The notes below the pieces were generated by a model. That model did not search any database, had not been told where the DNA came from, and saw nothing but the letters and a program-made list of their open reading frames with translations. A stretch of 64,000 nucleotides of DNA from Marasmius tenuissimus (taxonomy: Eukaryota > Basidiomycota > Agaricomycetes > Agaricales > Marasmiaceae), in the NCBI GenBank assembly GCA_029532415.1, contig JAQOTA010000047.1, positions 2,728,001-2,792,000 of the forward strand, given 5' to 3'. Numbering within the stretch: the first letter of the stretch is position 1; each line of letters opens with the position of its first letter. Both the position numbers and the translations under genes were made by a program. Below are positions 11,930 through 23,900 of this stretch, piece by piece.

Positions 11930-14133
11930 GATGGGCGAGAGAAAAGATGCGCTGCTACCCCGGGTTGATTCTGTACTTGAGTTACATTAGTGTAGTCAGC
12001 CAATCAGAATCATGTCGTTGATCTGTGCATGGCCAAATTTGGAACCCAATTGAGTTGTCTATGTTCACGCGACTCCCACATGCTCTCCGCGACCTTGACC
12101 TCAGTTCTATTCTTGTCGTTCAACTACACCTCCAAGTCGAACTTCAGCACACCCCTAATGTTTCCACCGCTCTAGCGCGCCAGAACTTGTTATGATGGAC
12201 ATCTATGGTCAGTTTCAAACTCGCTGTGATTGGATTTTGGTCAGGATACATGCCTCATCGACCTCTTTTCCCCAAAGCACAATTCCACAATTGCAGCATC
12301 CCAAATCTATAATGATACGGTGAATAGAGCAATTATTTTTCTGCTAAAGGCAACCTGCCTGACAATTGATACTAGCGGGTACACAAGTTCAGTTGATACT
12401 CAAGCACGACATCGCTTTATTACTTCTCCAAGTTGTGGTCTGCGCTCAAGAAGATGCGGCATGTTGGAGTCAAATTTTACCACGCCGATTACGGGGACCA
12501 CATCGCCAGTCACCTAATTTTCTTGATCCGTACCTCAGTAACTCAATCCTGTGTTCCAGAGCACGGCTAGATCTGCTGAATTATCACACACCACTCGAGA
12601 CGAAGCTATCTCTGGTCGGGTTTTCTTTCGAGAGCATTCATCAATCAGTTCGACGTTGACTCTTTCGAATGGCTAGAGAGTCAGTTTGCTCAGTCTTATT
12701 CTCGAGCGAACCATTATCTGATCTCTTCTTGAGAGCTTCGTGGTCTACAATCGGAACGCTTTCCCAGTCAGGTACAGCCTAGTCTTCGTTGATCTCAACT
12801 ATAGATGGTACGAGGGACCAAATAATTCCTAGCAACGCCTGGGGCTGAATCTGACCGAATTACGTCTAAAAATCAGTAGGAACGTCTATCATATTGTATC
12901 TTCAGATCTGGCAGAACTATTCGAGACAACTTCTCTCTAAATTTCCAAGCACAGAAGGTACGCAACATAAGGATGTCCCGCCTCGCAAATGATCGGCCTG
13001 CTCAATCCACAGCACGACACTCGTCTTACCGACGCGCGCAAACCGCATAAACCATCACGATGGCTTCTCTCCGGTCATCATATAATCAGGATAGTAAGCG
13101 TTGAGGCACCGTTTTAGGACGAGCAACTTGCTCAAAATATTGACCACTGGGTTTTTCCGTGGCTATTTGTGTGTCTTTCGACCCAGTATGTACAGCTGGA
13201 GCCTGGCGTTCAGGTTGTTCTAGTCTTTGCCCTCATCGTCTCGATAAATATCAATGGATACCAAAATCCAGCCTCTCCTTTACTCCCCCGTCTGTAGGCC
13301 AGCACATATCGGTGACGACAGTGGATGTAACGGAGGTTCCAACAAGGTCGTCTCGTTTCGGCGTGAGTACCCCTTCATTGCACGCCTGTGAGCTTCGGGA
13401 GTGATAAAATTCCGGTGCTTATCCATTCCGCAAGTCTAAAGGATTCGTTGCTGCTGGTACTGCAGTACTGGATATCGCTTTTCATGCTATTCGTGCGTAA
13501 TTACCCAGCCATCAGCAATGAAACTGACTTACTCAGGCGCTCTATCGTTGACATTGTTGGATGGACCCATCGGCGGGAAAAAAGTCAGAAACTCAGGGAT
13601 TTGGACGTCGAGTACGTGCATCTTCAGGTAGACTTCTAACCCGGACACACCTACGCTTGTCTCGCTCTATATGTGCCTTTCACTCCCAAAAATCACACAT
13701 TGATGTCTGTCCCAGAAACAAATGCCCGTGTCCGCTCCGCGTTATCACTTGTTCCAGACACGTTCACAGTGAAGCGAGCTTGCATGCCTGTGTGATAGAT
13801 CCAGGGAGAAATGACTCTGATGTTGATCGTGATATTACCGGTAATCAATGCACGACGATCACAAATATGGACCCATAATAACACGCCAAGGCACTTTAGA
13901 GCTCGAGAAGTATTTCTTTTATTCGCGCCAGCACGGTTGAGTGATCCCAAAAAGTGTCTCAACTTGAACGGGTCACTCCAAATGTCAGAAATCAACCTGA
14001 ATATAAACATAGCTGATATTTAGACAAACTAATAGTGAAGGTTAGGCGATGCTAGATTGAGTACCATATTTATGCAGAGCGTTGGATATATATCAAAAGG
14101 AGAATCACAAAACTATTCAAAACGCCAACCTCG
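11930..14133. other. Intergenic or decayed coding, no clear gene
   Basis: The plus strand shows fungal intron-like signals, for example a GTGCGT...CTTACTCAG intron at about 13491-13540, with short open frames on either side. Joined pieces do not give a protein I recognise and contain stops. The first part includes the carboxypeptidase promoter. Confidence 0.35.
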
Positions 14134-16694
14134 TCAAGCGAAATGAGCAGCTCCATCATCTTCAGACTGGGCCACCGTAGTCGAAACCGCTGTTTCGTTT
14201 GTTCTGATAAGGTGGCGTTGACCACGACGCGAGGCTGGAGCTTTATCGGTAGGGATCAACGACCTTAGCATTCCAGTGGCAGAGCTGTTGCCGAACGAAG
14301 GCGATAGGACTTCCACCAAATTATTGGAGGGGAGAAGTGTGACCAACCGCCGGGAGACAAGGGAGATGGGGGCAAATGTTCGGGCTGGAGGTGGATTTCT
14401 TCGTAGAAGGCATGAAACTGGGTTGTTCGGGGCTCCGGGAATGCTCTGGTGACGAGTATCGTGCTGTCGTGAGACAATACAATGTATACAAGGGTTTGTC
14501 AACGTACCTGATCTAAGTACCTCTGGTTCCCCGTTTCTCTGTTGGACTTCATTGTGTTGCTGGTCACAACATTGCGCGAGACGGTGGCATGGATGTAGGC
14601 TGGAGCATTGATTTTGATATATGAGTCCACTACCGGCGTATGGTCTCGCACATTCGATGGAGATGGGACGTCTGAGTCGATGGTAGTGACAGCTTTTTTG
14701 AGGTCGATGGGGATTGCAGGACACGCAGAAATCTCATCTATACAAAGAGGTTAGAGGGTGAATCATTGATTGAGAGCCGGTTGCACCTTTGTGAACATCT
14801 TCAAACCGATCCGAGTCATCCACTGGACGAAAGAGGTTATTGCTATATCCCAGATGTCGAGCAAAGTCGGCGGTGGTTGGGTCGAAACCTCGAAGGGTTT
14901 GATACTGACACATCCACTTGTAGCTGTCAGTGGACCAGGAGAGGGCGTAAAATTTGTTACGGAGCTGTAGTTGGACAGGGAGGCCGAGGTCGCAACACAA
15001 CTCGGGTGAGATATGAGAGTTGCCGTCTTTTTGGAAAGACCAGTAGTGAAGAAGAGATGTTTTGCCCCTTGAGAGGTTGAAGGAGGGTGGATAGATGAAA
15101 AGGAAGATGGGTTGCTGGCGTCGCAATTGGCATTTGGAGGGGGATTCATCGAGGTGGCCTTCCAACTGCGCGTGGGGATGGAAAAGTGCTGGGTGATGTT
15201 TAGCGAGTGGAAGGGGGAAAATGAATTGAGGACGCACTAAAACCCTCCTGATCATCCTCCAACAAAACCCCCCGAGCATGGAAAACACTCCAAGCTTGTG
15301 AAAGCCAGGCCTCTCCTACGTCCCGATTCAACCACAACGAAACCTCTCCATCTCCATCGAGTCGAAATCTGCTCGTGGATTTCAGACAGAGTGGCCTATG
15401 ATTTGTGAGGAACGCACCTTGTCCACCCATTCTCCAAACACATCCAATCTATGAAATTGTCGTTCAAACTCTCCCAGACATTATTTGCGGCGGCGATGGG
15501 GGTTTTGGTTCGAGTCAAAAAGACGATCGGCCGATCCACCTGTTCAGGCACGCCTTCGTCATTCGAAGCATAATCCATTGCGTACACAAACGCGTCATCG
15601 GCTTCCTCGGACTTGTGACTCGCCAAGAAGCGCACGAGGACCTCTTCTTGGAGAAGTTCGGCGGTTGAAGGTAGGTCCTTGAATGGCAACGCAAGTGGAG
15701 GGATCCATGAATCTGGCCCCTTCGGACCACGGCAGATCACTCCCCTGCTAGAATCCAGCCACAACTCCTCATTCCGACAACCCAATTGCATCTATAAATG
15801 TATTATTGACTTGTTCAGCTATGCTACAATGGCTACTTACACGCAAACTCGCGAGATACAGTAAACCCAACCTCCGCACACTTCCCTTGAATTGTGCAAG
15901 TGGTACAAGATCTGGATGAAGATACCTAATTAGCACCGGGACTACAATGAATGCACAAATTCTTACTGTGCCAAAGGACCATCGACGGAATCGTTCCATT
16001 GTGAATCGCAAAGATTTGGGTCGCCCCGGTGAACCTGAAAAATATTCATCATGCAAGTGGATTTTGGGTTTGGCTTGACGTACTGCATCCTGGAATACTT
16101 GAAAAATTCCCACTCGAATACCTAGCATCACAAGGAAGACTTGAATCTCATTCATTGGGCATCAAACACACAGCTCACCTTACGTGCATCGCGCCCGCTG
16201 TAAGTCACCGCCGTAAACTCGCCCTCCACCCCAATCAGCTTTACGGAACAAAATGTCCTGGTTACTTCCCCGCGTTCCCTCTGGCACGCCTCACATTGAC
16301 AGCCCTCAGCACCTTTATCGTGAACCTGGCAGATAGTCCGAATCTTGTAGATATCACCGCGCTTGACGTTCCGGAACTATGCACTGGGTCAGAAGTTGCT
16401 CAATCCCGCAGTAAACCGACAACTCACATCGTCAAACTCGGTGTGCTCCTTCTCTTCTCGTTGAATAATCTGGTTGATCTGATTTCCATTAATTTGAACA
16501 GTCGCCATCGTTCTCGAACTGGTTGCCTCAGTTATCGATCCGAAGCCGCTCACGAGGGGGGAACTTGAGGCTGATGTTGCTTCGGAGACTTGAGAGATTC
16601 GTTGGCGGTAGTAATTGTTTTGGTCACCCTGTACAATGCTGAAGATACCACCATCAATTGCAAAGTTCCGTGCGTTGTCAAAGAAGGTAGACAT
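14134..16694 (-). CDS. GDQ-motif family protein, copy A (10 exons, 697 aa), function unknown
   Basis: Exons are 16694-16428, 16376-16179, 16121-16084, 16034-15967, 15911-15841, 15791-15418, 15371-15238, 15188-14787, 14737-14508 and 14445-14134, exactly 698 codons. No stop or frameshift is present. Residues 13-27 hold the motif IDGGIFSIVQGDQNN. A longer exon 1 than its paralogs adds about 43 residues, including a second Asn/Gln-rich piece VQINGNQINQII. Exon 2 has a Cys cluster (C-x10-CxCx2C-x12-C) followed by GVEGEFTAVTYSGRDARK. The middle carries blocks shared with copies B and C (DSSRGVICRGPKGP, LLQEEVLVRFLASHKS, PIAAANNVWES, AWLSQAWSVFHARGV, RGFDPTTADFARHLGY). The C-terminus is low-complexity and resembles copy B. 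I recall similar proteins as unnamed Agaricomycete families; no enzymatic motif is seen. The N-terminal motif resembles short motifs ahead of fungal NLR-type proteins, which is inference. Confidence 0.85.
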
Positions 16695-17785
16695 GGTAAA
16701 CAACGGTGAGGAGTTTGGGGGATGGGGTTGATGAAGGACTCGGCGAGCTGACCTGGGTAATATGTACCAAGAACAAGAGGTGTCCGCGATTGGAATCGCG
16801 TACATGTACGGCATGGGGTGGTCCCCTCTGACAGCTGTCCGCCACAGACTGAATAGAATACTTGAACTCGATGAATAACTGAAAATTTCGCTGAGATAGC
16901 CATCTGAGTGGAATCCCCGTGCTCCAAAACCTACAAAACGACACCAAAATCATCCTGTATTTTACAGTACTATGGGAGAAACAACCAAAAGGCAGCACCA
17001 TGACATATAGGCTGGGCTCAATAGAATTTTCCGCCACATCCGTGTTCCCAGAGCCAGAGTGATTTTTTAACCTTCTTGAGGTTTCAGTACAACCATAACT
17101 GCGCCTGCGACGCGTTTTTCGTCCTTAGAATGGATGAATTACTCTGATTCAGCCGAAAATGGTCAGAACTCGGAAAAGGGGGAAGAAACAGTGTCCAGGT
17201 TCATTTGATGGTTTGATGTTAACGAATCGGCTTCACTCGTAGAGGTCTGTAGGTCGATATATATATACATATGTTTCTTCTGCAACATACAAGGACATTG
17301 CGACGACATGAGGAGGGGACAGAGAGAGAGCTGTAGATAAGTGACGTGGCGTGTGCGCCGCTGCCAACAGAAGCCCCGGATATCAAATTCTCACGCCGCC
17401 CACGCGACTGGACCCATGCACGCGATTCCAATCGGCGACCTCTTGACCAAGAACCACGTTGGTAACATGTGTTGAGCTAAAATAACGCACCACAGACACA
17501 CGCCGATCAATTCGTACAAATGACTGCTGTGGCACCGGAGTCAAAAAGACCGACCTTTCCGTCTCCCTTCCTTGTTTGAATGTTTCCCACTATGTATGGT
17601 CAAACCATTGAGGTGTGTGTTATTCATCATTCACCAACCCAGAGTCCAGGCCGATAGATACGACATTTTCACGTCCGAGGCGCTACTAATCCCGCAGTAA
17701 TCCGATATGAAAGCTTCATCAAGATGCTGTCGAGCGTTGGCGCTTCAGTTTCACCTCCAAGTGATCGCGGAAATGAAGAGCATTC
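16695..17785. other. Upstream region of copy A, no gene seen
   Basis: Contains the likely promoter of copy A and short uninformative ORFs. A TATATATA run lies near 17257-17268. Confidence 0.4.
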
Positions 17786-18149
17786 CAGCCGTTGTAATAA
17801 TTGTAGACGCTTTTTCATTTTTTCGAGTTCCGCGCCTTTGTTTATACCAAACACCCTGATTTGGAAGGAGTCGGGATATACGTCACCCAAAGCGCCAGCT
17901 CTACCTTAGCGGGGAACAGCTAGAGGCTTCTCTTCCCCATTACATCGAGAATAATGGGTGTAGACACCTAGTGCTCAAGCGAGAGATATGATTCTCTAAG
18001 CTGAACGCTGTTGTTCGAGTCCTTGTACCTTTGGGTACCGTGTGAGCGTCGGGCCCGCCCTGTCCAAATCGGGGTAGATTGTGTTTGGTATAAATAAAAA
18101 TGCGGAATAAGAAAAAATGAAAAAGCGTCTACAGTTATTACAACGGCTG
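17786..18149. repeat. Fold-back element: about 80-bp imperfect inverted repeat around a roughly 200-bp centre
   Basis: The arm at 17786-17865 (starting CAGCCGTTGTAATAATTGTA and running to GATTTGGA) matches the reverse complement of 18062-18149 with about 80 percent identity by eye and small indels. Both arms share CAGCCGTTGTAATAA, TGTAGACGCTTTTTCATTTT and TTTATACCAAACAC. Similarity weakens outward, and there is a trace of it inward around CCCAAAG. The centre has no ORF of note. The form fits a fold-back transposon or MITE, or a locus whose transcript would form a long hairpin and feed small-RNA production. No clear target duplication was found. Confidence 0.7.
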
Positions 18150-19924
18150 TCACACCGATGGCACGCCCCCGCCTTGCGGCCGTGCTAAAAATCACTACAA
18201 CAGCATTTGAGTCATGGAGATTGTCATTTTAGTAGAGGAGGCATCGCTTGAGTCAGATCTGGGGCTGACAGGGCGAATGGAAGTACCAGAGCACCTATCA
18301 GGAGATCATAGCTGCCATCGAACGAAAGAGAAACACACGGACAGAAGAACGTCCACCGGTTCGGTGTGTATTGGATTTCACAAAAAAATAGCAACGTCAC
18401 CGGGGTATTGCTGTATATCGTAAGAAGGAAATCAAAAAGAACGGGGAATTTGGAACGTAGGTTGAACCGGCAGGAAAATACCCGGCGGATATGTCCGTGG
18501 ACCGAATCTTCAAGTTTTAAGACTCAACGAGGGTTAGAAATAACAAATAGATGAGAAGAACATGAAGGGGTGCTTCCGGAGTTAGGAGATACTCTTTGAT
18601 CTCCTTGGTCCTTGCAGACTCGACAGGTTCGACAGCACAAACTGAGTCTCTCAGTGCTACCGTACGATACCGGTCATCTCTCGACAATAGCCCTTTTTGA
18701 GAGCCATAAACCGTTAGAATATGCCAGCTTGTGGATCGAGGATCGTCGCCTACCGTTTGAGGACCATTCGCCAGGCTTGAGTGTGTATCGGAGTCGATTG
18801 AACCTACAAAAATGATCGAAGACATACCTCTTTATATACTCGTCTTGCTACGAAGGTTGACCAACAGATATGACAGTGTAGTGCTCTTTGAGCCAGTCAA
18901 AGCGCAGAACTGTCAATATCGAGATCGAGAGGCAGAAAGAGAGTAAAAATGAGGATAGGCGTACCTGTCACCCTAACGGATCGGACAGTATCTAAATTTT
19001 ATGAGGCAGCAGCGAATGACCGGCCTGAGCTTCATAGAGAATTGGTCTTCGGAGTGTTAAAAAGTGGTCAAACAGGCCTTCTCGTCCCCAGAGCCCTCAG
19101 CAGCAGTGAATAAACCGCAAAATTCACTGTGTCGAAGCAGTGGAGATGGGGAGTCTGAGGATTTGCATCGCCAATGGAAACGCCCGGTTGTTTGATGGTA
19201 ACTGAGGGGGTTCAAACTCGTTAGCTCAACAGCAATTTCTTGGCGAGAATTGGGCCGATCCCTTCGCATTCTATCTTTATAGACTTCTGTTCACCATAAT
19301 ACACTGTCCTCGAGGTCGCTCATGTCGAGAAGCGGAAATAACGAGACGACATGATGGTGGTTGTGAGAAGAGTTATGCCAGTCTGACGAGTCCGAGCGCT
19401 TGTTGCTGTCATTTCGAGCCACGTGAATCCAGGGTCCCAATTCCCGAGCCTCGTATTGGATTTAAATTTGTTTTTGGCTAGTTTCCATACTTTGAGGGCC
19501 GACCACAGTATGTTCATGACCGCAGGGGTACCATTGTAATCACTGGGTATGTCTTCCCGCGTATGAATTTTGAATATGTGCTTTGGACTGGATTTCTCGG
19601 TGCGTAGGTAGTCCATTGAATCGCGCTTGTCATCTTTTATACCTGCACACGCGACGTATAAGGATAGACAACATCGGGAAGTCCTCGTTAGGAAGCCATA
19701 CTGATTCTTCATTTCTTTCAGGCATCCTTTTTACTCCCTGCCATGTTTAATTTCCTCATGTCTTAGGTGAGCCCTCTCTGGTCAATACCTGGACCTCTGA
19801 GTTACTGACTGAATACGTAGCGTAGAATATCCAAACGGCACAGAAGCGAACAACTAAAATCGAGCCTCTGAGCAGCCAGGTTATCTAGAACGGGTCGAAG
19901 AAACGTCGAGTAAGTTCAAACTTA
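18150..19924. other. No recognised gene
   Basis: The longest frame is 130 codons on the minus strand (19320-19712), without a recognisable motif. Confidence 0.35.
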
Positions 19925-20994
19925 CTATTGGCTACAGACTGATGCTAGAATCACTAGACTCAAGAACCGCATTCCCAATTCAAGTGGTTCGTGAATACTC
20001 ATTAACAACGGGTATTTTGAGTATCCATCCTTGCAGCTTCTATCATATTGTTTTGATACACTCGGGGCCCTGAAGATGGAGCGAATCTCAAACGCCAGCA
20101 CAAATACAATGAATGTCGTAGCTAGATCGATATCGTGCCCAGATGAGAAAGGCACGTCTGAGGTCTCTCTACGGGTACGCGGATGAACCCCACCGGGAGT
20201 GTAGGTGGTGAAGTCGCAAGATCATAGGACAATAACTATAGGTGGGAAACGGTTGGTGCAAGAACAGGCAAGTAACGGAACGAAACGGACTACCACACCC
20301 GTAACGCTGAACCCTGAAGACTGAGATTCCTTGAGCAACAACCAAGGCACCAGGCCCCTGAAGCAAACGTTATGTTAAGCCTGATATGTGCGTATCAAAG
20401 CAAGATGAATGAATCCGATTGTCGCTCGGGCATCCTGCAGCGGAGATAGGAGAAACAAACCAGCCTCCAAGTTATCGAGGGGGAGAAGACTCATCCTGCC
20501 TCGTTCACGGTTGATAAACTTGTCGACCCAGCAACCCTACAGTCGAGAGCATCTGTAAATTCCGCCGGCAAGTGGTACGACGGAACGAGGTTCCAAGCCG
20601 TCTGGACTCTGTATTATGTTCAGAGAATCGAAGAGTCTCCAAACGTTTGAAAAGAATAAGACGTACCTTCCGGTACCCAATAACGCCACCAGAGGCAATG
20701 AAGTAATATGAACTGCCTATATGCTCCCTGACGGAATGGAGACGAGGGGATAATCGACGCTGGAAGAATCAACAAGCATTAAGTGTCTTGGAAATCGAGA
20801 ATGAAGTGATTCAAGCTCACCGGCGTCTTCGAGGTCGCTGAATGACCGTATGTCGAGCATAATAGGCCGCTTAATGATAGAAAGAGCATCTCACATGGCA
20901 CATTCAGCCTAAGCAGGTACTCGTATGGCAAAAAAAAAACGACCTTTCTGTCCGGGAAGGATGAATTAGTCAGTTTGAACTCGAGTGATGGCAA
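19925..20994 (-). pseudogene. Possible decayed multi-pass membrane protein (DUF6533-like)
   Basis: Three minus-strand pieces in order are reminiscent of the fungal DUF6533 seven-helix family: a first helix with YEYLLRLN (20994-20779), a piece with GPGALVVAQGISVFRVQRYG (20366-20169), and a later helix ATTFIVFVLAFEIRSIF (20155-19925). A good 60-nt intron (GTAGTCC...CCTATAG) joins parts of the middle, but the joined frame meets a TGA soon after, so the gene appears broken. Family assignment rests on memory of the motif layout and is weak. Confidence 0.28.
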
Positions 20995-23900
20995 GAGTCA
21001 AAGCTGTGCACATAATGATTGTACGGCGACCAAGATCCAATGTTCTGGGGATATTCGATTGGGAAACGGAGGAGACGAGGATAGATGGTGGTGGCGGTTG
21101 TGGGAGGAGTTGTCCCGGTCTGGATCCGGCTGCTCGCCTAAGGTACTATTCTCATCTCGACCGCCACATCGATTCAGGGTCCTTCACCTCAGATTCGCTA
21201 GGGAGCTGCTCCTGACTGGTATTGATGAGTTGAAAATTGGCTCTTTTAGAGCCCTGATGATCGAAGTAATACCATACCTACCGTTCACTTAGGCCCTTCC
21301 CGGAAGGAGCTCAAATTCGTATTTTCGGCCAGAGGCTTTTTGTCGAGTAGGTGATCCATTATGTGACCCCGCTTATTTGACCGCGGTCATCCAGCTTTCT
21401 ATATTCGTGAATACTAATTATCAGGTCTCCGAGAGTGATATCGGTCTCGTGCTATCTAGAACGCAGGTATGGAGACAAGTGCCCACCTCGTCTCATTCAG
21501 CAATCCTTTCCGGCACGGCTTCTTTGCTTGTCCGATAGCTCGCTGGTAAACGTTGCTCTTTGGCTCGTTGAATCAGTATCCTTGGCCTTTCATCCCCTAA
21601 ACGTGCCTGGTACGTATCCATATCCTCAAGCGAGAAGTTTACATATCTTGAGATGCTCGAGATTGATACCAAGGACATTGGAAGGTATACTCATCTTGAA
21701 CAGGACATATCAGCAATGAAAATTGGCTATAGCCAGAATTTGATTTACCCGTGGTCAGTAGTATATTGCGCTCGTCGAACATGGTTGTTCCGGTACAAGG
21801 AGGATGACAGGGTCACAGCCACTGAGATTTTCCCATGTGCCATAGTTTTAGTTTTAGTTTGGATTTACACCCCCCTTAGGACCCATAGGATGCAGGGGAC
21901 CTGTTGTACAGTTGCTATGACGTGCCTACTGACTGAACAACAGCGTATCAGGGACGACACCAGTACGAAGAAGCCTGTCGGCAACAACTCATGGTATGGC
22001 CGTATTGATACGGCGAGAACTGGACATCTTATGCTATGTCGAGAATTGCCAGACTAGCATGGAGATAGGTCCAGACTCGAGGATATGTATAAGGGTACCG
22101 AGCGTGTTTGGACAGCTAGGACAATGCTGCAAATCCGCGCTGGGCCTTTCCTGTAAGGGCACGATTCAGAAATGCAATGTCTCGCGTAACAAGGCTAGAG
22201 TAGAAGCAATGGAGGCTGCGGTCCGGACTCATAATTGTTCCGAGCCGTGTTGTAGTCAGCCAATCGGGTCATTGTATTCTGAGACATTGGGGGGTGACAG
22301 CGACGCCCCCAGCGAGTCCGACTAAGAGAGAGTATCGTGGTGTAGTTTCCATGATAGGATGGACACGCAGCGTCGCCCAGAGGTAAACGATAGGTGAGCT
22401 CTATGTATGAGTGTCGATGCTTGCCAGCCGCTGGTACTGGGCCACATATTGTGGGCATCCTAGTCCAGTCGGAACTGGGGCCGTTTGTCATGATAGCGGT
22501 CGCCTTCGAGAATCGTCATGGTTGCAAGCTAGTGCTAATGGGCTGCCTGCTGTAGCAAATATCCCAGGTATCATGTCTCCCTGCATCTGTCCTGTATGTC
22601 CTGTATCTGTAATGGAGGAGCAATGGAGCCTGGAGTTGGGAATGGTTCAATTTTCGAGGGTGTCAGGCCTGAAGGCCTCGGCATTGTCGTCGTGTATACT
22701 CTCCACCCTAGCAGCTCAAATGGGGCCTCTGATGGCACTCAATGGCAGCGTACTTGTGAATCAGAGGTATAGAACAGACGGCTTCGCTGTCCGTCACCAT
22801 GAGTTGCAATACTGCAGGGAGCAGGAGAGAAAAGACAGTAGGCAGAAAGCCTCATGCAGTGTTGGTAACAAACTGCTGAGGTAGAATGGTATTTCTAGCT
22901 AGCTTATATACGAGAGTACAAGATAGCTAGAATATAGTAGAATGGAGTAGAATGTACTGTGCATGATGTACGTAGGAGTAAGTATGATCAGTAAGGCAAA
23001 GGGTTGTGGAGTACGGAGGAGTATATGAGTAATGTAGGTCTGAGGGCAATGATATCATACAATGTGTAGGGTCAGGTAGGCACAATGGTTAGCTAGGCCG
23101 AAGTTGCCATACCTAGAATATTGACTCCATGTCTCGTCGTTGTCGATTGTGGGAATTGTGTTGATGATGGTGGTATAAGTACGAGTCATACGATATGTGA
23201 GAGAAAGTGCCCGTGCCAAACGCGATGAAAGTCGAGTCGTACGTGGAGAGTCTAAAGCAAAGAGTTATGTTGGCAGCTGCCACTCCTTGCAAGTACCGTA
23301 GTAGGATCGAGGAAGCTAGCGGCTAGCGAAATCGAATGGAGTCATGACCACTTCGATCTAGCTTTTTCTGGGATTTTGAATAGTTCAGCCAAACACGAAG
23401 ATCGGAGTTGTTGTCAAAGTCAAAAAAACCGTTTCGGCTCTTTCTCAGCTGACTCTTGTCTCCCCATCGCCATCATCATTACGCGACTTCAAACTTGGGA
23501 TACGGTGTAGGTCCAAATCGCGACCCGGACTTGAAGAGTGTGGAGAGAGTCAGTTTCTGGCTACTAAAAGCCTTTATTCAAAACATATCTGACCTTTTTC
23601 TGTAGATTCCAGAATGGGGTAGACCTCACCAGGCCGCCACGAAGCACAAGCTCAGAGTTGACGATTGGTCGACACCAAGAGAAGCAAAGTGGATGTAGGC
23701 AATGTATGACCGTGTCAGTGAGATGTATTCTCAATACTTCGATATTTGTACTGCTAAACACTTTATCGAAGGTAGCAGGGCCGAATCAGAACTATCCCAT
23801 CCTGTATCACCTCAATCCTCTTAATGGCATCTCTGCGCATGTTTATCGTTCAACTGTGAGTAATAGTAGCCAAATATGTGCCGAATTTGTGCTGGAAACG

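Noticed and set aside
16016..16034. Apparent 19-nt GT-AG mini-introns at the same place in all three GDQ paralogs (16016-16034, 27787-27805, 36316-36334).
   Set aside because: With the ordinary upstream introns (49-52 nt, starting GTACGTC, GTACGTCG and GTAAGTCG) the 19 nt are exon and the frame joins cleanly in all three genes, so no mini-intron is needed.
22280..22900. G-run followed by TGACAGCGACGCCCCC, possible polypurine tract and LTR start.
   Set aside because: No second LTR, primer-binding site or Pol remnant could be found nearby.
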